The notes under the pieces: model-generated | Seen by the model: the letters and a program-made list of their open reading frames with translations, nothing else | Told to the model about the DNA's origin: nothing | The model's database searches: none | DNA from: Saccharina japonica | Taxonomy: Eukaryota; Sar; Phaeophyceae; Laminariales; Laminariaceae | Length of the DNA: 64,000 nt | NCBI GenBank assembly: GCA_008828725.1 | Contig: MEHQ01002963.1 | Coordinates: 118,680-182,679, forward strand | Direction of reading: 5' to 3' | Position numbers and translations under genes: made by a program | Shown here: positions 1 through 10,609 of the stretch, in pieces | How the letters are laid out: the number at the start of each line of letters is the position of its first letter | Position numbering within the stretch: the stretch's first letter is position 1

Positions 1-355
1 AAAACCGAACCGCACCGTTGCATTTACGATTTCTGAAAACCGCACCGAACCGCACCGTAGGATTCCTGATTTAAGAAAACCGCACCGAACCGCACCTTAG
101 GATGCATGATAAAACCGATCCGCACCGTTGCATTTACGATTTCGGAAAACCGCACTGAACCGCACCGTAGGATTCCTGATTTATTTCTGAAAACCGCACC
201 GAACCGCACCGTAGGATGCACGAAAAAAACGAACCGCACCGTAGGATTTACAATATCGGATAACCGCACCGAACCGCACCGTAAGATTTCCGCTGTCTGA
301 AAACCGCACCGAACCGGACCGTAGGATTTTCGAAAAAAACAAACCGCACCGTGCA
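1..355. repeat. GC-rich minisatellite
   Basis: The first 350 bases are built almost entirely from a short unit around CGCACCGAACCGCACC followed by GTAGGATT or GTTGCATTTACGA. It recurs every 25-60 bases with variable linkers (GATTTCTGAAAA, GATTCCTGATTT, TGCATGATAAAA). Open frames on both strands over this stretch are by-products of the repeat. The array probably continues to the left of the window. A short purine-rich tail ends it near 360. Confidence 0.85.
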
Positions 356-360
356 CGGAC

Positions 361-1119
361 GGTTAACCGTAAAGAACCCTGAAAAATAGTCCATCAAACG
401 ACCTCTTTCTTTTCCTGTCCATGGTTTACGTTTGTCGCTCATTTCTTGTGGTTGTGTCTGGTTGTGTTGTTGTGATTTTGTGCGGGGTACGTAGGCGTGT
501 GGCGCGTTATACAAGGGTTTTAACTGTTATAGTAAGGCCCTTTTTTGGCGGGGAGTACAAAAGATCGAGATTGATTATTGAAATGATCAATCTTCGATTC
601 TGATTTTATAGATTTGAAAGATCGGCCGCCAACTGGCCAATTCAATATCGAGAATAAATAAAATATTGTAACATTATCAGAGCAACTGAATCTCAAGGTC
701 CATCATCACTGCTGTTGATACACTCAGCGTACATTGCGTAACATTTCATGGCCCTAAAACCCTGCCATTTCTGTACAGTATAGATGGGATGTAGTTTTTT
801 CCGCTGTGCAGTATTTGCAACATGCTGTCCTCTCCTCACCCAGGCTGCTACCCGTAGAGATACTACATCTTCTTCCGTATCCATCGCTGGCTACATGCAC
901 TACGGTGCCACCTGCATACAGCTACCCTCTTCGTTGGCTACGTACCATACTGAAACTCAGTGATATCGCGAATAGTGCGCCTACCCGCACTATTAAGGCG
1001 CCCACCCGCACTATTCAGGCCCGGATTTATACAGTGCCGGTGCCCGCTATAGTGCGGGTTTTATCACTTACTTGTCACATAAACACACTATACAGGGACC
1101 CCCACTGCATGACATTGCA
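361..1119. other. stretch without recognised gene
   Basis: Unique-looking, AT-leaning sequence between the minisatellite and the first foldback-repeat fragment. I see short tandem-like motifs at 975-1020 (CGCACTATT with CGCCYACCCGCACTATT spacing) but no coding region with supporting features. Confidence 0.4.
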
Positions 1120-1256
1120 TTGTCTGCTCTGCTTACTCCATTTCAGCGTAGTATACACGTGTCGTGGTTTTGTGACCACTGAACCGGTATCTCTCTAGGA
1201 TGAAGAATCGGCACAGACACTGACTGCGTGTGCTGGATGTCGACGGGTAGAATGGA
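1120..1256 (-). repeat. R1 foldback family, terminal arm
   Basis: This is one arm of the R1 family, in reverse orientation: ATGAAGAATCGGCAC, then GTGCTGGATGTCGACGGGTA. The same arm occurs at 1450-1985, 4388-4560, 13007-13180, 13437-13612 and, more diverged, at 9180-9290 and 12385-12463. No partner arm is seen to its left, so it is a solo or truncated arm. Confidence 0.7.
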
Positions 1257-1449
1257 CTATTACTCATCGGCTGCGGCTGACTTGTGAAATGTCAACGTAA
1301 TATACATACATACACATATATGTCGGTCTCGCGGTACATATATAAATACGAACCCTGAAACGCGGAAAGCGGTCCAGTTTGAACCTATATGGGCTATATG
1401 GGGGGTCATAGCTATTAGCTCATAGCCCGTATATATAGTAACCGAGAAG

Positions 1450-1985
1450 CGTGTGTGTTCTTCACATTAAACCATCCGTTCTACCGGTCGACATCCAGCA
1501 CACCCAGTGTCCGTGCCGATTCTTCATCCTAGAGAGATACCCCTTCTGTGGTAATGCCATATACGACAGGCACGACCTACCCTGCTAGCAGCAATCCAGC
1601 TGCGCGAAAGAGAAAACAGAAAGAAAAAGCGAAAAGGATATCTTGTGTGTGCGTTCTTCACATTAAACCTTCGTTCCTACCCGTCGACATCCAGCACACC
1701 CAGTGTCCGTGCCGATTCTTCATCCTAGAGAGATACCCCTTCTGTGGTAATGCCATATACGACAGGCACGACCTACCCTGCTAGCAGCAATCCAGCTGCG
1801 CGAAAGAGAAAACAGAAAGAAATAGCGAAAAGGATATCTTGTGTGTGCGTTCTTCACATTAAACCTTCGTTCCTACCCGTCGACATCCAGCACACCCAGT
1901 GTCCGTGCCGATTCTTCATCTAAAACGAAACCAGTTATGTGGTCACAAAACTGTGACACAGATGTACTACGCTCAGACAATGCAG
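1450..1985 (+). repeat. three tandem copies of R1 arm
   Basis: A unit of about 194 bp starting with TGTGTTCTTCACATTAAACC and containing GTCGACATCCAGCACACC is repeated at about 1451, 1646 and 1840. Units 2 and 3 are nearly identical; unit 1 is slightly diverged. Between the R1 parts lies a purine-rich stretch (GAAAGAGAAAACAGAAAGAA). The third unit is interrupted by the hAT-like element that begins at 1990. Unit similarity suggests recent local tandem duplication of a transposon end. Confidence 0.8.
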
Positions 1986-1989
1986 TGCC

Positions 1990-3322
1990 TAGGGCTGTGA
2001 GTCGGTTTCATTTCATGACTAATAACTAGTCGCTATTCGGCGAAGCCGACTAGCTGACTTTAGTCGGTAAGTCGGCTGGCGAAGCCAGCCGACTTGCCGA
2101 CGAAAGTCATGCGAGCGAAGCGAGCCAAAACCCCCCCCCCCGGCCGAGGGGGCCCCGCTGAAGGCGCCGCCGGAGGCCAAAAATGCGCTATTTGGCTTCA
2201 CTTTACGCAAGAAAAGCACAAACAATATGACCTAGATTCACATAAGTTTTGAACGAAAAACACAAAAAGAGCTTCAGTTTACACAAAAAAAATCACAAAA
2301 AACGAGAAGTACAACGAATTTACCAGGTAGATCTACCCATGACTAGAGGAACGTGACAGCAATTGTTTGAGTCGCAATACTACCTGGCGGGGATACGAGC
2401 GAAAAAGCGAACTCATCACCAAGATAGCGGTGCAAAAATTATCCCCTGAAGAAAATGTCTTGGATCCCTCCGTGATGTTATTCGTTTATTAACGTCTCTC
2501 CCAACCTTGCGCGAAACACGCGCGTCGATGGCGGCGGCAAGTCCTAAAAGTTTCCACAGCGGGTTGTTGGATCTGAGCGGCTTGCTGCGCCTCTGCTCAT
2601 GCTTCACGCGAGCCGCCTTACCGCAATTTTGAATTATTATGTAGGATAAAGTATAGAAATCGGGCACTTGGCTGTAGCCTGCGTGTGGTTCCAGTGTTAT
2701 GAGACCGAATATTTCGAAAAACGCCTGCCGAAAACACTACTTTAGACACTAACCCTAACCCCAACCCCAACCCCGACCCTTACGAGCTTCGTCTCGAAAA
2801 AATTAGTTTTTTTTGTTTGTTTGAAAAATTGGTCGACCACACTAAAAGGTATATAACATAATATTCCCCGATTTCCATACTTTATCCTAGATAATAATTC
2901 AGTAGTGCGGTAAAGGCTACTGCTTCACGCGGGAGAGCACCGTTTCGGGGTCGCGTGCACTCGCCAAGGTGGTCCGCGGGCCGATAATGGCCACAACTTC
3001 GCCGACGGGATCTCCGCCCTCAGTGTTGGCATTGGATGCGCCAGGGCTGACACCGTCGGCACCGTCGAGAGAGATGGGCTGTTCCGCCATGTGTGCGTGT
3101 GTGTGTGTGGATCTCCCGCTGTACGCTGCAGTGTCACAGGGCATGTGAGGGTATCCGCAGCCCGCAGCAATTCATGTTAAAAGCTGTACACCGCATTAAA
3201 AAAGCCTTCCCACAGTTAAGGAAACCCAATAAGTCGGAAAGTCGGCACCTCCGTTTCACGACTGACTATTAGTCCGACTAATAACTAGTCGGCGACTTAA
3301 GTCGTGCCGACTCACAGCCCTA
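1990..3322. mobile_element. hAT-like non-autonomous transposon (hAT-a)
   Basis: The element begins TAGGGCTGTGAGTCGG and ends with the exact reverse complement, CCGACTCACAGCCCTA. It is flanked by an 8-bp duplication, GCAGTGCC (1982-1989) and GCAATGCC (3323-3330), with one mismatch. An 8-bp duplication and a TAGGG terminus are typical of the hAT superfamily. Just inside both ends are many copies of GACTAGTCGG/AAGTCGGC-type motifs and small palindromes (2035-2110 and 3230-3310), the usual place for transposase-binding sites. No transposase frame is visible in the 1333 bp, so it would depend on a helper. It sits inside an R1 repeat whose sequence resumes at 3323. Confidence 0.82.
2749..2780. repeat. 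short telomere-like C-rich run
   Basis: A run of CCCTAACCCCAACCCC-type hexamers or heptamers inside hAT-a. It is too short to be a telomere and is most likely interstitial simple sequence. Confidence 0.5.
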
Positions 3323-3330
3323 GCAATGCC

Positions 3331-3730
3331 ATATACCACAGGCAAGACCTACCCTGCTAGTAATCCAGGCGCATGAAAGAGAAAACAAGGGGGAAAAAAA
3401 GAGAAAAAGCGAAAAGGACAAAAATGAAAAACAAAATAACATAATAAAGCAACTCAACAAACAACTAAACAACAAGACAAAAACATGACAAAAAACGAAA
3501 GTGTCGTGCTTCTCCCTAGAGGAGATGCAACAGACAATGAAATGAAACGAAATGAGATCGAACGAAAAACAACGCCTACAGAGCAAGACTAAGAACGACA
3601 GGAAAGGGCAGGCAACCAGAGAGCACCAAAGCACCTTCCAGGCATCCGCGAAAGGTTTGTGCCCGTAGTACAGACATGTTCTACCAGTTAGGGCAATTCT
3701 TATCGAGCAGCTGTTTTCCATAATGTCCAA
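3331..3730. repeat. R1 family internal segment
   Basis: The sequence resumes the R1 unit after hAT-a (CCATATACCACAGGCAAGACC) and continues into an A-rich block. Its reverse complement resembles 13190-13430, including the segment with GACAGACAATGAAATGAAACG. This is therefore the core between R1 arms, not a gene. The 136-codon minus frame here is a low-complexity by-product. Confidence 0.6.
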
Positions 3731-4387
3731 TATTTTTTTCCAAAAAAAGTAGAAAAACTTGGAAATCTTGGAAATAATGAATATATTGGAAATTCTTCAG
3801 AGGGCAAAATGTTTGGAAGGCTTCACGTTCCAATCAATGGAAAAAAAATGGAAAAAACGGAAATCTAAAAAATTGCGCGAAAAAAAACATGGAAATTTTG
3901 GAAATTTATGGCTCCGATAAGAACGACCCTTAGTACTCTCTTACGCAACTACGAATACGTCACTTATCCTCAACCCCGTACAATGCATGCGTTCCATGGC
4001 ATGACGTACCACTCACGCACGGGCGTGCGCGCGACGGTTGAACTTGTTCCATCACGTGCTTCCTGCCGCCCACCAACGCATATCACAGCAGCACAGCAGC
4101 AGCAGCTCTTCCGGAAGCAACCTTCTCCGGACACACACGCACACGATAGCAGCAGCGGCTCCCCACAAGGACCACCTATCCATCACGCGACCACGCAACA
4201 GGGACTGTCCACCAAGAGCGCGGCAGCTTCAGTCGTCAAACCGTGACAAGACTGGACACCCGCGTTTTGTTGAACAAGGTGGGGTGTATTCTGTTTTCGG
4301 CGCGTGCAGTGTCGACGAAGCAGGTGTATTTCCGCTGATGTTATCTTGTGCCATGTTGTTCTATGCAGTCCTTCCACAACCCTACAG
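3731..4387. other. low-complexity and CAG-rich stretch without gene
   Basis: A purine-rich block (TTGGAAATCTTGGAAAT-like repeats, 3740-3905) is followed by sequence with (CAG)n and CACACA runs at 4080-4150. Overlapping frames on the plus strand are low-complexity and show no splice-site or domain support. Confidence 0.45.
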
Positions 4388-4560
4388 CAGTGTGTGTGTG
4401 TTCTTCACATTAAACGTTCCTTTCTACCCGTCGACATCCAGCACATCCAGTGTCCGTGCCGATTCTTCTATCCTAAAAAGGTACCAGTTCTGTGGTCACA
4501 AAACTACGACACAGAGATACTACGCTCAGTGTAGTATGCAGAGCAGACAATGCAATGCAG
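4388..4560 (+). repeat. R1 foldback family, terminal arm
   Basis: A plus-oriented arm beginning TGTGTGTTCTTCACATTAAA and continuing through GTCGACATCCAGCACATCC, TGTGGTCACAAAACTACGAC and GCAGAGCAGACAATGCAATG. This is the full-length arm form also seen at 13007-13180. No inverted partner was found nearby. Confidence 0.75.
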
Positions 4561-7500
4561 TAGAGGCAGGTGTCGCTCACGCCCATTCGCAATGTTCACT
4601 TATAGTTATGTGTGTGCCTTTTTCACAGCAACAACAGCGATAACCGCGATGACGTGCAAACGCAATCCACGAATCATGCGCGATGGGGCGCAAGGTCCGA
4701 GACAGCAAGCGACGACAGCGACGATGTGCGGACAGAGACACAACACATCTCGAGCTACAGGATTTCGAACCCCGACAAAATATAATATGCTTGCCGCGAA
4801 TCGGTTCATAGGTAACGCAAGGGCGTACAACAAAATAGAAAACGACACCACACTCGTAGGAAGGTCAGAATGAAAAACAAACTTGATCGCTGTGATCACA
4901 GGACGAAATGTGAGCGAAAACCACTTTTTGTTTCGTTTTTTGTTCCCTTTTTTAACTTGGTTTTAAAGACCCCCCCTATTTTATTTTCTCTGGTGGGAGG
5001 AGGGTGTACTCATGTCGTGCACGGCCGTAGTCATATGACCATAGACCCTCGCATCCCTACAATGCCGGGACGGAGCACGTTGGGTTTTCACCAACCAGGC
5101 AGACATTGCTTGCACCAAGCGCGAAGCGCCGTGAGGTATTGGGCGAGTCGCATGGAGGGTGAGCTGCATCCTGCTAAGAACCGCCTCTGAGGCGGACTTG
5201 CATATGGACGACAGCTTCAATGAGTTAATTTAATTTCTGGTGTGGCCACTTCCGGAGACAGCAATGGGTTTTACTATGTAACTGCCTCGCGGATGCCTTA
5301 CCATATTAACACTAAAAAATACGACCATTCCCCTTGTGCGGAGCAAAGGTTCTCCACCCCGCACAAATGATCTACTCGACCGCCAGCTTCGGTGACCGCC
5401 AAAAAAAAACAAAAACAAACGGCACCCTGGTTGACTAGCTCACGCAGCGAGTGGCGTGTTTTACAGCGTCGTTGCCAACCGACGCCAACCCAACCTATAA
5501 ATATATCATAGGGGAGGGGGGGGGGTAATAAAAAACAAAGTTGACTTACTGTTTTCTGGGATCACAACGGCCCGGTTCTTCCCTCCAATAGAGGGGGGGA
5601 GGTAGTGGGGTATCTGGGATTCAGATCCGCGCATATCCTTTGGTAACGCCGAAGTAAAAACAGTTGTCACTACTGATGGCGCTTCTCATTTGATACACTA
5701 CTGAATACGTCACTCCGCAAATAGTAACAGTCGGTATTCGCTGTTTTGGGGTTTGCCCGTATTGCACCTTTCTTTCGAAGGTGATAAGGGTGTATCGAAC
5801 TCTTTTTACGCAGGCAACGCAGTTGTATTCGAGAGATGGAGGGCCCCGTGTTTGGAACCAGGGCGTGAGACATTAGCTCACGTTTATCGAGGCATGCTTG
5901 TAAAACTGTGAGAATGGAGCAACGCCGGTTGTGTTGAGCGAGGCCGTGTTTAGCCTGTTGGCGAAACGACATGTTGACACAAACCGTGGTAATGTACGCA
6001 GAATGATTTGTTCAGTATAATATTCACTATAGCGAGTTGGACTTGTCAGTACTGCTCAATGTTCGTAAGCAATTGATTGCGAGACGTTTCCACGTCCAAT
6101 TTCCAGAACTCGGAACCCGGCACCTACGCAAACAAGTGATCTATATTACCTACGCACAACAATAGCGCGAAATCGGCATTTTGTTTTGTTCTCCGGGATA
6201 AGCCGTCTCGCGTTGATACTCTTGTGCTTTCCACGTTTCAAGTTCCTGTCAAGCGATTGCAGCAGTAGTGTGGTACCGTTATTTCCCAAGCGGCTGTGAG
6301 AGTGATACATACGTTTTAGTCCCACAAATTAAAGCGTGGAACGAAAGGCGCCGGCTTACTGCATGTATGGCCCAACGCCTCATACCGCACGTACAGAGGA
6401 ACCTTGCCTCGTGACAATCCTTTTCCATTAATCGCAGTGCTGTCATTTCGGGACCATTTAATTCGCTACAAAGTCCCATGTTTTGGAGTTTGCGCGAGGG
6501 GACCGACGCATTCTGTGTTAGGCTAAGCTGAGAGGCTCGCTACTCCGCGCGAACATTTAATTTGGAGAATAAAAATTCAGACCAACCCGGCGAGGCATGT
6601 TAGCTTCAACACATACATGCGAATACAAAGGGGTCAAATAAATACGATATTGGGTATAGGGGTACTGTATTTTCTAGACAAAGCTCGTACCTACTTCGTA
6701 CGCAAGACACTATTGTAAGTAGGGTAAACCATAGATATCCCTTCAACAACTATGCGTGCAAGGTATTCCGGGTAGAGCTCAGGGACCGACACCACTTGTT
6801 CAGACAGTTAGTTGTACATGACCTACGGTATTTACGACGGCGTTGCCTGATTTAAGGGGTGCTGCGTGTGGGGCAGGGCGGGTTAACGAGCGACCGGCTC
6901 GAGGCGGGTGCACACAAACAAAACGTTAAGTGACTCAGCTGGCACCGGGAGTCTGTCCGCCTCTTAGACGACGGGAGGGTGAACACATACTTCCCGGAGA
7001 GCCGGGAAATCTTGCGTTACCGAGTTCAACTGTAGTAGGCAAATCCTTCCTGGACGGCACAGTTTGCCTCGTCGACCCCCTTACACCAGGAAAAGTAGTT
7101 CCTCTAGAAGCCTAGCTTTTAGAGGCTTACTGAACGGCTATTCGAGACGTTTGTGTGTCCGGTTGCACCCAGACACCCCGAGCCCGCGACTTGTTTCCAC
7201 AAACGATACCCGCGGAAACCTATGATGCCGCCGCTGCCGAGACGTTGCCCATCGCTCATCATGTTACCCGTCGTCGCCAAGTTTGACCCGTCGAAAAGCA
7301 TGAGGTACGTTGCGTACGTTGCGACTGATCGCTCGTTTGCGGTGCCTGCTACGTTTCGAGCGATGTATAGTACGAACCTGCGGAGTACGATAACAACGAA
7401 CAGAAAGAGCGTGACTCGTTTTATGTACGTACCGGCACATATTATATAAAGGGGGGAAATTATTTGTTTTCTGAATTGGGGGAGACGAAATACATACTAT

Positions 7501-7849
7501 CGTCCAGACGACACCATACCCCAACATGGCTGCGGTACTCGTGGATTTGATTTGCCGCATAATACCTGGGTGCGAACTGCGAACTGGCCACACCTGTTAT
7601 ACTACTACGATAATGTACTACTACGCTGTATATTGCGAGGCTATTTATAGCAGCTAGCTGCAGCCCGAGCACGGAAGCTTTGTATATATTTTGAAAGTAT
7701 CATTCATCGCGTTCAATGGTCATTTTAGCGCAAATTCCTATTTTGTTCATCGTGGCTTTTGCACTGTTGCTGTACGTTTTTTGTTCGTTCCATGCGCTGA
7801 CTTCCAATTAATGACAACGCATTCAACGCCAGCAACGTGTGTTGCAACT
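4561..7849. other. 3.3-kb stretch without recognised gene
   Basis: I read both strands and saw no convincing exon, RNA gene or transposon end. A G-run lies at 5511-5526, and short open frames (up to about 110 codons) lack domains. The frame at 6930-7115 is marginal, with no start-context or splice support. This may be intron or intergenic sequence. Confidence 0.35.
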
Positions 7850-7852
7850 AGT

Positions 7853-8145
7853 CGTATGCTTGGTTTATTTGTTGTGAACCTTTATCTCCTGATACTTTAT
7901 GAATTCGGATGAAACTCTTGGCATTCCTTTCATTTTTTATAATTTTACGTCGGATGGAACGATTCCAACTCCTTCCCTGCCCTACCCGAAGCATGGGTGC
8001 CGTAAACGAATTCGGATGAAACTCTTGGCATTCCATTAAAAAAAAAATCGTTCATGTCGGATGGAACGATTCCAACTCCTTCCCTGCCCTACCCGAAGCA
8101 TGGGTGCCGGCGAATAGCGGCACCCATGCGGAGCCCTTGTATATA
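7853..8145. repeat. dispersed repeat D with 12-bp hairpin, duplicated
   Basis: The segment from about 7853 (TATTTGTTGTGAACC, TTTATCTCCTGATAC) through TTCGGATGAAACTCTTGGCA and CCCTACCCGAAGCATGGGTG is partly duplicated in tandem (7905-8005 and 8010-8145). It matches a second locus at 29185-29370. The last copy carries a perfect hairpin at 8098-8129: stem GCATGGGTGCCG, loop of 8. The 29-kb copy has a similar stem with one mismatch. It resembles a small non-autonomous repeat; its class is unknown. Confidence 0.65.
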
Positions 8146-8157
8146 CGTATAATAAGC

Positions 8158-8230
8158 CCCGATGGTCTCACAGGTAGCCACGAGAAGCCTGTTAGCGTTG
8201 GACGTCGGGGGTTCGAGTCTCCTCGTGGTA
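8158..8230 (+). repeat. tRNA-like/SINE-like B-box segment
   Basis: GGGGGTTCGAGTCTCC at about 8205 matches the pol III B-box / T-arm consensus (GGTTCGANNCC). CCACGAG at 8177 can pair with CTCGTGG at 8222. An anticodon arm and a proper acceptor stem could not be drawn, so this is not called a tRNA gene. A tRNA-derived SINE head is the likeliest reading. Confidence 0.3.
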
Positions 8231-8426
8231 TTGAGATTTTTATTCTCAAATGACACCAACAGCAGTCGATAGAGCATATTGTAGCGCGGTGAGCACAATT
8301 CGATGAAAGTTGACGAGGGAAGAAAGTGCTGAAATCTTCTCGCGATAAACATGCAAGGCAAGAACCGTAGCGTAGTGGGGGGGGGGGGAGAAGAACCTAC
8401 TTTGTGACCCCGGATCTGAGTTACGA

Positions 8427-8881
8427 CTATTAAGGGGCCCCTTCGGTCATGATGAAACACGAGTCTTCCATCATTGAAAATATATATTTTTTTCGTTTTT
8501 TTACAGCAGCAATACTATTTCTGGTATATTAACACCATATCAGTACTCCTTACGCTCTTTGCAACTACTCTTTGGGCGAAATACTGAGCATTAGAACTGG
8601 AGCTATGCCGTTTTCCGTAAGGAGTACTGATATGGTGTTATTATACCAGAAATAGCATTAGAACTGGAGCTATGCCGTTTTCCGTAAGGAGTACTGATAT
8701 GGTGTTATTATACCAGAAATAGCATTAGAACTGGAGCTATGCCGTTTTCCGTAAGGAGTACTGATATGGTGTTATTATACCAGAAATAGTATTGCTGCTG
8801 TAAACAAGACGAAAATATATATATATATTTTCAACGATGGAAGACTCGTGTTTCATCATGACCGAAGGGGCCCCTTAATAG
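8427..8881. mobile_element. foldback element with three 67-bp internal repeats
   Basis: The ends are inverted: CTATTAAGGGGCCCCTTC on the left and its reverse complement on the right. The match extends through TCATGATGAAACACGAG and, after an AT-rich gap, through ACAGCAGCAATACTATTTC to the ACTCCTTACG region, so each arm is about 140 bp. Inside lie three almost identical 67-bp units starting CATTAGAACTGGAGC at 8589, 8656 and 8723. The tandem units are copies of part of the right arm, as expected from slippage or unequal exchange in a foldback element. There is no coding capacity. Confidence 0.82.
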
Positions 8882-9179
8882 GAAGGAGAGAGAAAGGAAG
8901 GGCGAAGATAACATATGGGATGAACAAAAAACAAAAAATAATAATTACTCGTAATAATAGCTTTTGTCCCCGGATTCATGTTTTGAAGTTTGAAGTGGCA
9001 CCTCTTCGACAATCACGACCTCGTCAACCCTTCCCTCCCGAAGTTACGGTACCCTGTATTCTCGTTTTTTGGTACGTATATTCCAGAATATTCTTGTTTT
9101 GTGTCGTACATATATCCTATAATCTCAACCCTGTCAACTATTTCCTCCAGAAGTGAATGTTGTTGTTGTTGTTGTTGTT
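8882..9179. other. short stretch without gene
   Basis: Purine-rich start, then unique sequence; nothing recognised. A (TGT)n microsatellite begins near 9155. Confidence 0.4.
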
Positions 9180-9182
9180 GTC
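9155..9182. repeat. (TGT)n microsatellite
   Basis: About nine perfect TGT triplets directly abut a diverged R1 arm, the same arrangement as at 54676-54740. Confidence 0.8.
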
Positions 9183-9300
9183 TTCACATTAAACCTGTTC
9201 TTTCTACTCAACCACATCAGTACACCCAGTGCCTGTCCTGATTCCCAATCCTAGAGAGATACAAATTATGTGGTCACAGACTGTGAAACAGAGAAAAACC
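9183..9300 (+). repeat. diverged R1 arm
   Basis: TCTTCACATTAAACC followed by CCAGTGCCTGTCCTGATTC, CCTAGAGAGATACAAATTATG and TGGTCACAGACTGTG is recognisably the R1 arm with many substitutions. The A-rich tail beyond 9290 resembles the R1 core. Confidence 0.6.
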
Positions 9301-9825
9301 AAAACAAAATAAACGCAAATTAGTGGGTGAAGCAAGTGAGATGCGTAACGTACCGGGTACGAGAACACAGCGACACGAGCCGAACCAAAAAATAAGATAA
9401 AAAAAGACAAGTAAAAAACAATTTCTGAAATGAAACAGAATACAAATGACGCAGGGAGACAGAAGCGCCTCTAGACGAAAAACACACGTGCCCAAGAGGA
9501 ACAGATAACTGCTGCACGGGCGAGGCAACACGAAAAAGAAAGAGACACCGGCATAGGGTGGAAACAAAGTGAGAAACAAGGCAAAAAAAAGCAAGAAAGA
9601 AGACACGAGAGAGGAAAAGAGAAAAATAGTTCTCAAGGCAAGCTCAAGGCGATGGTAACAACAAGTTCCCGTCTCTGCTATAAAAACTGATACGGGGACC
9701 ATGTCATACCTTTTGCCATCTCATTCCCACTCTAAAAACAAAAACGGTGTCAAGAGTTGATACTACCTCTGCCGCGCCCCCCCCAGTGAACACATCAACA
9801 GGAAACAAATAATAGAATTCAAGGA

Positions 9826-10395
9826 CTAGTCGAGCCGATATCTTGCCACACGATCTACCATTTCGTTTCTGCATTCGTCGACAGCTGTATCAGTACGGCC
9901 GCCCCTGCCCCTCCCCCCCCTCTCCTGGTCGCCTCTCTTGGCGTCCTCAGCTGCATGCCGTAGCCAGCTCCTCTCCGCTTCGGCCCTGTGCCACCTCGCC
10001 ATAAAATGGTCCCCCGCCTCGCCAACCCCCCGATACCACACCCCCCTCTTTTTAGCCGCCCTCGGCCATAGTACCGTCTCTGCTCCGAACAGTAAAGGGG
10101 AGCTTTCTGTGGAGCCCTCTGTCGCTCGAAAAACCCTGAGGTCATCTGCTAGACATTGTGCCCAGTTCTTTTCTGGTCGGCCAGGCCCCGGGTTCGTCCC
10201 ACCGGCGATCGTCCCAAACATCACCCGCCTGGTCAGCCGCTCATTGGTCGTGCGCTGTACGCCCCCCGCAAAGAGGAGGCGTCGTTTGCGGATGGTCGTC
10301 TCAACGCTCTCGCATTGTGCCTTCTTGAGAGCCTTGGCGTACGACATGAGATGGTCGGTGCGTTGTCGGCGCTGGAAACCAATGAATGTCTCTTA
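9826..10395 (-). pseudogene. LINE (non-LTR retrotransposon) C-terminal tail
   Basis: The minus frame reads FIGFQRRQRTDHLMSYAKAL, then ETTIRKRRLLFAGGVQR, TNERLTRRVMFGTIAG, GPGRPEKNWAQCLADDL. The pattern R(R/K)LLFAG...R...RL..R...G...GRP...W...L..DL is the conserved tail after the reverse-transcriptase domain of many LINE ORF2 proteins. Only this tail, about 190 codons, is present. The catalytic reverse-transcriptase and endonuclease parts are missing, so the copy is 5'-truncated, as LINEs usually are. The downstream part (TDTAVDECRNEMVDRVA) also recurs at 45870-45910. The direction of the element is right to left. I am fairly sure of the class and not of the clade. Confidence 0.7.
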
Positions 10396-10609
10396 ATATT
10401 TGCACTATATGGCTTTCAGTACTATGCTGAATTTGTTTTTGTACGTATCTTCTTTTTAGAATGATCCCTTCAACAAGAAACACCAAATCTGAGCAATCCA
10501 GCTTGGACATTGTTTTTCATTTTTATTTATTCTCTCTTTCAGCGCATCTGAACTGCTAGCACGTGTAGTATGCCCTCCGGGGCTAATCTGTGATATAAGG
10601 GGGGAAGTT

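Noticed and set aside
2740-2785. telomere or chromosome end
   Set aside because: Only a few CCCTAACCCC-like units inside a defined transposon.
6930-7115. small plus-strand gene
   Set aside because: 61 codons, no recognised motif, no transcription signal; could not be supported.
8158-8230. tRNA gene
   Set aside because: T-arm is good but no anticodon arm or acceptor stem can be drawn.
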